In this document: one piece after another, positions 1 to 5,756 of the stretch | How positions within the stretch are numbered: the first letter of the stretch is position 1 | Layout of the letters: every line of letters starts with the position of its first letter | Source of the DNA: Actinobacteria bacterium ADurb.Bin346 | Lineage (GTDB): Bacteria > Actinomycetota > Humimicrobiia > Humimicrobiales > Humimicrobiaceae | Length of the DNA stretch: 5,849 bases | Assembly (NCBI GenBank): GCA_002068775.1 | Contig: MWAX01000084.1 | Coordinates: 1 to 5,849, forward strand | Direction of reading: 5' to 3' | Notes under the pieces: generated by a model | Databases searched by the model: none | What the model was told of the DNA's origin: nothing | The model's input: the letters and a program-made list of their open reading frames with translations, nothing else | Position numbers and translations under genes: made by a program

Positions 1-780
1 GACTTCAAACCCCTTAAAACCAAAGTCCGACTTCCATCTCTCGCCTGTTATATAGTTTATAAATGCGGCCAGCGAAGTGATTTTGCCATATCCCTGGAAA
101 GACCTGATGGGAATATAAAGGTACAGAAGGTTTGGAAATATTATAAGCGCCAGTATTATAAAGAACTTCTTTATTTTAAATACCTGCCTCCATTCAGTAT
201 AAATCGGAAAAAGAATAAATGCAGGCGCAAGAAAAACTGAGATGGGATGATTTGTAAAGGAAAGGCCTATGAGAAAATAATAGAGGTATAAAAACCCGTT
301 GTCCCTTGTTGTGTGCCAGTAATATCCCGTCAGCATAATAATCGCTGAAAAGAATGTGTTGAGCGTATAGACTTCTATCCTGTTTGTCTGGAGCCAGAAT
401 ACTTTAAAGAAACCAAAAAATATAACTGTTATAAATGCAATATAATATTCGTTCCGGAGTATATTTTTAATAAAAATAAAAATGATAAAAAGGGTCATTG
501 CGCCCCAGAAAACTGAAAAAAGGTTTAACCTGAAAGCCATTGTGCCTATGGGGAGGAAAGAAAAAAGTTTTCCTAAAAGAAAAGCTACCGGAAATCCGGT
601 GGTCTGGCCAACATAAAGGCCCGGTATCTGTATGTGCAGCCATGTAGAATCCCAGCCTGCTGTTTCGGGCTGCATAGTACGCAAAAAAACTGCAAAGGGC
701 AATGCAAAGCTCAATAAATAAAAAATATAGACATAGTTTTTGAATATAAAAGCTTTAAAACCTGTTTTTTCCAATCCCAT
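1..780 (-). CDS. DUF2723 (GT117/TMEM260-like) membrane glycosyltransferase, N-terminal part, cut by the window edge
   Basis: Reading leftward from ATG at 780, the frame stays open for 260 codons to position 1, so the C-terminal part is missing (family members are usually well over 400 residues). It is a polytopic, very hydrophobic protein with membrane segments near residues 14-33, 86-105, 113-130, 141-152, 163-192 and 205-223. Family landmarks appear in the expected order: a first extracytoplasmic loop with GWDS (42-45) and TTGFPVAFLLGKLFSFLP (60-77), then AFRLNLFS (82-89), NRIEVYTLN (133-141), FTNHP (175-179) and YIPIRS (222-227), followed by AAFINYITG (238-246). These match the DUF2723 pattern of Asp-Ser, Gly-Tyr-Pro, EVYTLN, NHxx and PLR. 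The human member TMEM260 is a protein O-mannosyltransferase, and the fold is GT-C-like, using lipid-linked donors. Two loop positions deviate (Glu after Asp-Ser is Trp; the usual HPxGYP is QTTGFP). The gene follows the DUF11/SGNH gene by 4 bases and has the best ribosome binding site in the window. Family assignment is firm; acceptor and donor are unknown. Confidence 0.9.
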   Translation of the reverse strand, partial: MGLEKTGFKAFIFKNYVYIFYLLSFALPFAVFLRTMQPETAGWDSTWLHIQIPGLYVGQTTGFPVAFLLGKLFSFLPIGTMAFRLNLFSVFWGAMTLFIIFIFIKNILRNEYYIAFITVIFFGFFKVFWLQTNRIEVYTLNTFFSAIIMLTGYYWHTTRDNGFLYLYYFLIGLSFTNHPISVFLAPAFILFPIYTEWRQVFKIKKFFIILALIIFPNLLYLYIPIRSFQGYGKITSLAAFINYITGERWKSDFGFKGFEV

Positions 781-784
781 CAGT

Positions 785-2626
785 TTATTTCCTGTTTCCT
801 TCACTGTCCAGGCAGTTGCGAACTGCATTGAAAACAAGGCTTGCCACAAGCGCGCCGCCATCAGAAGTCCAGTGCATCCCGTCAGAGCTGACATATCTTT
901 CAGGATCCTGTGACATCGGCCCATAAATGTCGACATACGTAACGCCATTTGCAGAGCACACTTTCTGCAGTACATCATTATAATCCAGGTAACCTTTTTT
1001 TGCAGGATTTATCCCGGTATCTATATATCCTATTGAATGGACAATTGGAGTGGCTCCTATTGCTTTTACTTTTTGTATCAGTTCGGCAATGCCATCTGCA
1101 AACAACTGCGTGCCGCTTCCAGCATCATTTGTTCCATAGCCGATTACAATAATGCCCGGCTTGTACACTGCAACAGTCGAATCAAATCTTCTTACCCCCT
1201 GATAAGCCATCTGCTGGGGGACACCGCTGCCGATTGTCCTGAATTCTGCATGAGGATAATTTGATTCCAGCAGATAATCAAGATTTGCCGGCCAGTTGGT
1301 ATATGTAATAAGCGAATCACCCATACAAACAACAGTCTGGAAAATAAAGGACCTTACGTTTATTGACGCAGGCTCGACCCTGACATTCTGGCTGTCGCCT
1401 TCTATGTAAAAGCCGGAGTCTATCCTGCCCCCTTTTACAAGTGAGCTGTTTATTTTTACACTGAACTCAAAATTCATTTCCCCGCTGACTTCAAGATTTT
1501 CTATATTCCAGGACAGGGTGTTTGATCCCGCATCATAGCTTGCCGTATCTTTATTATTTTCTGAGCCCTTAACATAAGTGGTGGACTCCGGTATCGGGCA
1601 TATAAGCTTAAAATCCTTTCCGGCACGAAGCCCGGTATTTTTTACATTGATGTCGTATTTAAGGATATCCCCTGCCCACACGCTTCCACCGTCAGCATCA
1701 GTTACCGAGTTGGATGATCTTCCAAAATCCGGAAATCCCAGGACCTTTCCTGAAGCTGAAGCCTCATTTACTTTACTTCCGCCATATTCAACACTTGCAG
1801 TGTCAGTAAACTTTTCAAGATGGTTAAAATCATTTCCTGCTGTCGCTGTAAAACTGAGATTCTGTTTTTCTCCGGCTTTCAGCTCATTTAGCTCCCAGAT
1901 AATGATCTCTTTGTTATTATTATTTATTTCGTTTTTCTGTGCGCCGGGTTTAATGGATTTTTTATCCAGGATGAACTTATCCGGCACAATATTTATTACC
2001 CTGATATTTTGGGCATTCATATTTCCGCTGTTTGCCAGCGAGATAATAAATTCCACTTTGTCGCCAATGCTTATATCTGCGCCATTTAAATCACTTATTT
2101 TAATCTTAAAACCTGACAAATCAGGGCTGCTTGAAACCCTGCTCACAACAGCTCCGGCAATATTAAAATCATGGGATTTTCCCCTTGCAGTATAAGTAAA
2201 TTGCACTTCAGCGGTTTTGATTTCCGTACCATTATCAAGCGGGCTGTCGACCCTCACTTTAAAAGAAACGCTCCCTGCCGTATTTTTTGCAAGAGACCCC
2301 ACAGAAAATATCAGTTTTCCTGAAGCGCTGTCAATTTCTGCCTGGGGACTGGAACTTAAATATTTTGTATTTGAAGGTATTGCGGTGCTTATTTTAAGGT
2401 TTAAAACTTCCGTACTGCCCGCATTAAAGAAATTTATTTTATATTCTTGTTCTTCTCCGGGCGTCAGGCTCCCGGCTTTTGCGGCTATTATGCTGTTTGA
2501 AGAATCTTTTGTAAAATTTGGTTTATTGTAATAGAAATAGTAAATATACAGCGCTGCAGATGCTGCGGCCAGCAAAAACATTGCGGCTGATGAAACTATT
2601 ATCCAGAGCTTCTTCTTTTTTGTCAT
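785..2626 (-). CDS. Membrane-anchored protein with three DUF11-type repeats and a C-terminal SGNH/GDSL hydrolase domain
   Basis: This is a 613-residue protein. A short positive N-terminus (MTKKKK) and a hydrophobic segment at about 7-33 give a signal anchor with the rest outside the cell. Three repeats of about 120 residues follow, at roughly 44-165, 168-295 and 300-425. Each has the DUF11 look: a Gly-Asp/Glu start with Tyr or Phe-x-Ile, a N-x-G turn (68-70, 199-201, 330-332), an IP or VP near a described state, and a late Leu-x-x-Gly before a Phe-x-Val strand. The catalytic head, about 428-606, has every SGNH block: GDSL (nucleophile Ser438), a Gly-Ser-Gly loop (466-468), GTND (498-501, Asn500) and DGMH (Asp582, His585). 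It resembles the GDSL-like family 2 hydrolases, which are esterases or deacetylases acting on glycans, lipids or peptidoglycan. The beta-sandwich repeats probably act as a stalk projecting the enzyme from the membrane. The natural substrate is not identifiable. The gene starts 32 bases after the aminotransferase stop and ends 4 bases before DUF2723. Domain calls are secure; a role in glycan ester removal is inference from neighbours. Confidence 0.9.
   Translation of the reverse strand: MTKKKKLWIIVSSAAMFLLAAASAALYIYYFYYNKPNFTKDSSNSIIAAKAGSLTPGEEQEYKINFFNAGSTEVLNLKISTAIPSNTKYLSSSPQAEIDSASGKLIFSVGSLAKNTAGSVSFKVRVDSPLDNGTEIKTAEVQFTYTARGKSHDFNIAGAVVSRVSSSPDLSGFKIKISDLNGADISIGDKVEFIISLANSGNMNAQNIRVINIVPDKFILDKKSIKPGAQKNEINNNNKEIIIWELNELKAGEKQNLSFTATAGNDFNHLEKFTDTASVEYGGSKVNEASASGKVLGFPDFGRSSNSVTDADGGSVWAGDILKYDINVKNTGLRAGKDFKLICPIPESTTYVKGSENNKDTASYDAGSNTLSWNIENLEVSGEMNFEFSVKINSSLVKGGRIDSGFYIEGDSQNVRVEPASINVRSFIFQTVVCMGDSLITYTNWPANLDYLLESNYPHAEFRTIGSGVPQQMAYQGVRRFDSTVAVYKPGIIVIGYGTNDAGSGTQLFADGIAELIQKVKAIGATPIVHSIGYIDTGINPAKKGYLDYNDVLQKVCSANGVTYVDIYGPMSQDPERYVSSDGMHWTSDGGALVASLVFNAVRNCLDSEGNRK
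788..793 (-). promoter_or_regulatory. Ribosome binding site of the DUF2723 gene
   Basis: Minus-strand AGGAAA lies 7 bases before the ATG at 780, inside the last codons and stop of the preceding gene. A second AGGAAA sits just upstream at 795-800. No other start in the window has a Shine-Dalgarno match this good, and the position suggests translational coupling to the DUF11/SGNH gene. It also supports the ATG at 780 as the true start. Confidence 0.7.
812..826 (-). other. Small perfect inverted repeat near the end of the DUF11/SGNH gene
   Basis: GCAGTT and AACTGC flank a 3-base loop, giving a 6-bp stem. It lies within the coding region (codons for about residues 601-605), about 32 bases upstream of the DUF2723 start and 12 bases upstream of its Shine-Dalgarno region. 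It could form an RNA hairpin that influences coupling or mRNA stability, but a stem this short also arises by chance. No T run follows, so it is not an intrinsic terminator. Confidence 0.3.
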
Positions 2627-2658
2627 TTGAAAAAATAATGTCCTGCAGATAATTTATT

Positions 2659-3774
2659 TTAAACAGTTTTTAAAGCCTCAAGAATAACCTCAGAAATATA
2701 ACTTACTTCCTCATCGTAAAGCTCAGGGTATATCGGAAGCGACACTATCTCTTTTGATACTTTTTCAGTTACCGGAAGGCTTCCCGCTCCATGCCCAATG
2801 CCTGCTTTTTTATAAGCTTCCTGCAAATGGATAGGATACGGATAGTGTATAAGTGTCTTAATGCCTTTTTCTTCAAGATAATCCATAAACCGGTCCCTGT
2901 TTTTTACCCTTATAACATACAAATGATATACATGTCTGCAGCCTTTATCCACTGCTGGTAATCTGGCGCAGGTTTTCTTTAAAGCATTGCCATACTTTCC
3001 CGCAATTTCTATTCTTCTTTCGTTCCAGCCTTCAAGATGCTTTAATTTGAAACGCAGATACGCTGCCTGCAGTTCATCAAGCCTGGTGTTTATTCCTTCG
3101 ATAATGCTGAAATACCTGTTTTGCTGCCCGTAGTTTCTGAGCAGTTTGAGCTTTTCTGCTATTTCAGCATCATTTGTGACCACCATGCCGCCGTCCCCGA
3201 ATGCGCCAAGATTCTTGCTCGGATAAAAAGAAAAACATCCCGCATTGCCAAAGCTGCCGGCTCTTTTTTCTTTTAGCTCTGCGCCATGAGACTGCGCGCA
3301 GTCTTCAATGACTTTAAGCCCGTATTTTTCGGCAATCGGCATTATCCTGTCCATGTCGCAGGGATTGCCGTAGAGATGCACGGGCATTACAGCTTTTGTT
3401 TTGTCCGTAATGCAGGATTCTATAAGGGCAGGATCAATATTGAAAGTGGATTCCTCAATATCTGCAAAAACAGGGACTGCGCCTGCAAGCCTTATAGCTG
3501 CTGCAGTGGGCACAGCAGTATTTGCAACTGTTATTACTTCATCGCCTGCTTTTATGCCGCAAGCAAGCAGCGCAAGATGCAGCGCTTCGGTGCCTGAGCC
3601 CACACCTGTCCCGTACCTGCATCCGCAGTAAGCGGCAAATTCCTTCTCAAAACCGGACACATTTTCCCCGAGTATGAAATTGCCTTTTTCAAATACAGCT
3701 TTTGTTATGCCGTCAAACTCATTTCGGTATTTTTTATACTGGCGGGAAAGGTCTCCAAAGGGTATTTTATCCAT
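2659..3774 (-). CDS. DegT/DnrJ/EryC1/StrS-family PLP-dependent sugar aminotransferase
   Basis: This is a 371-residue, full-length member of the nucleotide-sugar aminotransferase family, which transfers an amino group (usually from glutamate) to a keto-sugar nucleotide in the cytoplasm. Visible landmarks: IPFGDLSRQY at the N-terminus (4-13), GSGTEAL (59-65) for cofactor phosphate binding, VHLYG (132-136), EDCAQSHGA (157-165) with Asp158 toward the pyridine nitrogen, and FYPSKNLGAFGDGG (183-196) with Schiff-base Lys187. Further on come NTRLDELQAAYL (229-240), HVYHLYVIR (281-289) and HYPYPIHLQEAY (310-321). Overall wording, especially the last motifs, resembles from memory the enzymes that aminate C3 of dTDP-3-keto-6-deoxyhexoses (FdtB, QdtB, DesV, TylB) more than C4 enzymes such as PglE or ArnB. 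That sub-assignment is tentative. It starts 24 bases after the epimerase stop, in an A-rich spacer without a clear Shine-Dalgarno sequence. No 4,6-dehydratase or ketoisomerase that would supply its substrate is within the window. Confidence 0.95.
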   Translation of the reverse strand: MDKIPFGDLSRQYKKYRNEFDGITKAVFEKGNFILGENVSGFEKEFAAYCGCRYGTGVGSGTEALHLALLACGIKAGDEVITVANTAVPTAAAIRLAGAVPVFADIEESTFNIDPALIESCITDKTKAVMPVHLYGNPCDMDRIMPIAEKYGLKVIEDCAQSHGAELKEKRAGSFGNAGCFSFYPSKNLGAFGDGGMVVTNDAEIAEKLKLLRNYGQQNRYFSIIEGINTRLDELQAAYLRFKLKHLEGWNERRIEIAGKYGNALKKTCARLPAVDKGCRHVYHLYVIRVKNRDRFMDYLEEKGIKTLIHYPYPIHLQEAYKKAGIGHGAGSLPVTEKVSKEIVSLPIYPELYDEEVSYISEVILEALKTV

Positions 3775-3798
3775 TTTTTTTAAAATATATGAAGTTTT

Positions 3799-4875
3799 CT
3801 AAAAATAATTGTCTTTGTATTTTTTATAATAATCAAAGGTATATTCAAGCCCCTTTTCAAGACTTATTTCAGGTGACCATTTAAGCTCACTTTCAATCTT
3901 TGCATAATCTGCATAAAAATCGCCTATGTCGATTATCTTTCTTTCAGGCGGGAAAGGGACAATCTTATAACTTCCGCTTCCGTATATCCTTAGCATCAGC
4001 TCGACAAGCTCAACCAGGCTTATTCTTTCGGTTCCTCCGAGGTTATAAAAATTGCCGTACGAGCTTTTGTTTGCCCCTGCAATTAAAAATGCTCTTACAG
4101 CATCTTCAACAAAATTAAAATCTCTTTTCTGCATGCCGTCTCCAAAAATGCTTATTGTCTCTCCTTCTATTATCTGCCTGATAAACCATCCAAAAAATCC
4201 CTGGCGGTTATGCTTAAGAAGCAGCCTGGGCCCATAAGTGTTTGTCAGGCGCAGGGACACTGACCTTATACCATAAACATTATTATATAAAATATGGTAC
4301 CATTCTCCTGCCATCATATTTATGCCATTGACATCCGTGGGATGGACAGGGTGTTTTTCATCAACAGGCAGATAGTCAGGTTTTCCATATTGCTGGCGGG
4401 TGCCTGCATAAACTATTACCACATCCTTATTATATTTTTTACAGGACTCCAGAAGTGAAAGCTGGCTCCTGCAGTTTATATCAAGGTCTGTGTATGGATC
4501 CTTCATGCTGTCAATATGGCTCACCTGTCCGGCAAGGTTAAAGATATAGTCCATCTTTTTTACCAGGTAATTCATGCTGGATTCATCACGCACATCAGCA
4601 ATATTGACCTTTAATTTATCCTTTACGGGCTCTATGTTAAAAAGGTTTCCGCCATAATCTTCTATAAGCGAGTCTACGATTATGACTTCTGCGCCCATGC
4701 CACAGAGCGCTATGGCAAGGTTGCTCCCTATAAATCCGAGCCCGCCGGTAATTAAAACTTTTCTGTCCCGGTAAGTATTTTCAAGAAAACTCCAGTCAGT
4801 TTTTGAGCTGCTGTCTGATATGGCCTGACGCTTTTTTGCAGCACTGTTTTTTTCAGTTTTTTTATATTCTTCCAT
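3799..4875 (-). CDS. Extended-SDR NAD-dependent epimerase/dehydratase with a non-canonical active site
   Basis: This is a 358-residue nucleotide-sugar epimerase/dehydratase-type protein. The Rossmann motif is GGLGFIGS (44-51). Asp68 at the end of the second strand (VIIVDS) favours NAD over NADP. DVRD (94-97) and NLAGQ (113-117) are the usual adenine and nicotinamide-side motifs. The catalytic Thr is in AGTRQQYG (157-164). LRLTNTYGPR (208-217), the loop GDGMQKRDFNFVEDAV (245-260) and NFYNLGG (275-281) complete the sugar-nucleotide domain. The unusual point is the catalytic YxxxK: the aligned stretch is DVNGINMMAGE (181-191), so Tyr becomes Asn183 and Lys becomes Met187. Either the reaction differs, another residue replaces Tyr/Lys, or the protein no longer does redox chemistry. 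The first 27 residues are a charged Lys/Ser-rich tail before the domain proper. No in-frame GTG, TTG or second ATG lies between it and the Rossmann motif, so ATG at 4875 is the only reasonable start. Substrate and exact reaction cannot be read; a role in making the sugar used by neighbouring enzymes is inference. Confidence 0.9.
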   Translation of the reverse strand: MEEYKKTEKNSAAKKRQAISDSSSKTDWSFLENTYRDRKVLITGGLGFIGSNLAIALCGMGAEVIIVDSLIEDYGGNLFNIEPVKDKLKVNIADVRDESSMNYLVKKMDYIFNLAGQVSHIDSMKDPYTDLDINCRSQLSLLESCKKYNKDVVIVYAGTRQQYGKPDYLPVDEKHPVHPTDVNGINMMAGEWYHILYNNVYGIRSVSLRLTNTYGPRLLLKHNRQGFFGWFIRQIIEGETISIFGDGMQKRDFNFVEDAVRAFLIAGANKSSYGNFYNLGGTERISLVELVELMLRIYGSGSYKIVPFPPERKIIDIGDFYADYAKIESELKWSPEISLEKGLEYTFDYYKKYKDNYF

Positions 4876-4895
4876 TTGCAGTTATCTTGTATTAT

Positions 4896-4910
4896 TTACT
4901 TACTTACTTA
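4896..4910. repeat. Short tandem tetranucleotide repeat in the GT2-epimerase spacer
   Basis: Three TTAC units plus TTA (AAGT-type units on the coding strand) lie in the 43-base gap between the GT2 stop and the epimerase ATG, about 20 bases before that ATG. Tetranucleotide tracts can slip during replication and alter leader spacing, but three copies is short. No coding role. Confidence 0.6.
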
Positions 4911-4918
4911 TTGTCAGG

Positions 4919-5680
4919 CTAATAAATATTTTTTATCCTCACTCTGTACCAGAGCCTGACAAGGTTTTTTATCACATTAAACACTCTTTTAAAGTTAAAG
5001 AACTCGGATTTTCCGCTTACCCTGTAATAATGATGAACAGGCACTTCAGCAAATCTGCAGCCCCTTTTTGTCATCCGGGCAATCATTTCAACACAGATGA
5101 CACCGCTGTTGTAATTGAGTTTCAAATCATCAAATATTGACCTTCTTATAAGTCTGAAGTCACAGTCGACATCCCTTATTTCAAAACCAAAAAGCATTTT
5201 TGTAATGTGATGGTAGATTCTTCCAAGTATTTTTCTGTACACAGGATCCGAACGGCTGATCTTATAGCCGTTTACTACATCCACTTCGTCACTGAATTTT
5301 TCAATAAGAAGCGAGAGCTCCTGAGGATTATACTGGGCATCTCCATCTGTATAGAATACAAGGTCATATTTTGCATTATAAAAACCGCTTTTTAAGGCTC
5401 CCCCGTAACCCCTGTTTTTTTCATGTGTTATTATCCTTAATTTATCGATTTTTTTTCCGAGCTGCTCGAGCACCAGTTTTGTAAGATGCCTGCTGCCGTC
5501 ATCTACAAGAATGATCTCGTATTCGGCTGCATATTTTTCAAGAACGCTGTTTACAAGAAGGACCATGCCCGATATTGTGCCCCAGTCATTGTAGACCGGA
5601 AAAAATGCAGAAATGGAATATTTCTTTTTAAGGTTTCCGGCTGAAACTTCAATAAAATTATTTTCGTTATTGCCTTCCAT
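4919..5680 (-). CDS. Family 2 glycosyltransferase, DPM1-like (polyprenyl-phosphate sugar synthase type)
   Basis: This is a 253-residue GT-A fold enzyme. In order: FPVYND (27-32) on the first strand, EIILVDDGS (55-63) for the nucleotide, NRGYGGALKSGF (89-100), the metal-binding TDGDAQYNP (111-119) with Asp112 and Asp114, then DVDCDFRLIRR (170-180). A region with Glu198 and PVHHYYRVSGKS (214-225), typical of the dolichol-phosphate-mannose synthase-like branch, follows. Such enzymes transfer a sugar from a nucleotide donor to a polyprenyl phosphate at the cytoplasmic membrane face. Some relatives instead transfer directly to a growing glycan. There is no C-terminal pair of membrane helices as in GtrB or ArnC; the Arg/Lys-rich amphipathic end (228-253) could bind the membrane surface. 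About 20 polar residues precede the domain. It starts 76 bases after the upstream stop, with only a weak Shine-Dalgarno match (AGG about 16 bases away). With a GT-C-like DUF2723 protein in the same run of genes, making a lipid-linked donor is the most attractive role, but the sugar is unknown. Confidence 0.93.
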   Translation of the reverse strand: MEGNNENNFIEVSAGNLKKKYSISAFFPVYNDWGTISGMVLLVNSVLEKYAAEYEIILVDDGSRHLTKLVLEQLGKKIDKLRIITHEKNRGYGGALKSGFYNAKYDLVFYTDGDAQYNPQELSLLIEKFSDEVDVVNGYKISRSDPVYRKILGRIYHHITKMLFGFEIRDVDCDFRLIRRSIFDDLKLNYNSGVICVEMIARMTKRGCRFAEVPVHHYYRVSGKSEFFNFKRVFNVIKNLVRLWYRVRIKNIY

Positions 5681-5756
5681 GTCTTTTATTTTTTGCCTGC
5701 TCTTATGTAAAGAATAGTGTTTTTCTTTATTATTTATTATTTAATATACTTCTTTT
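5681..5756 (-). other. AT-rich spacer upstream of the GT2 gene, with a TTTATTA tandem repeat
   Basis: This is the longest gap in the window and almost entirely A/T. It holds two TTTATTA units plus TTTA at 5726-5743 and a weak 7-bp AT-only inverted repeat (5708-5714 with 5723-5729, 8-base loop). An internal promoter serving GT2 and the genes after it could sit here. I find no convincing -35/-10 pair far enough from the ATG, and the hairpin is too weak for a terminator. Confidence 0.4.

Noticed and set aside
1578..2195. A 205-codon open frame on the plus strand opposite the DUF11/SGNH gene
   Set aside because: It is antisense to a gene with clear domain structure, its translation shows no recognisable motif, and it has no good ribosome binding site. 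The length follows from the codon bias of the opposite strand.
3286..3631. Two overlapping plus-strand open frames opposite the aminotransferase
   Set aside because: They lie opposite the highly conserved aminotransferase core (residues about 48-163) and have no family features; they are shadow frames.
4896..4910. TTAC tandem repeat as a phase-variation switch
   Set aside because: Only three full units and outside coding sequence. Known phase-variable tetranucleotide tracts are usually much longer.
5681..5725. Possible minus-strand promoter TTTACA with TAAAAG 17 bases downstream
   Set aside because: The -10-like box would end only about 3 bases before the GT2 ATG, leaving no leader, and such AT-only matches are expected by chance in this spacer.
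5708..5729. Inverted repeat TAAAGAA/TTCTTTA between the RmlD-like stop and GT2
   Set aside because: The stem contains a single G-C pair, so it is too weak for an intrinsic terminator, and genes continue in the same direction.
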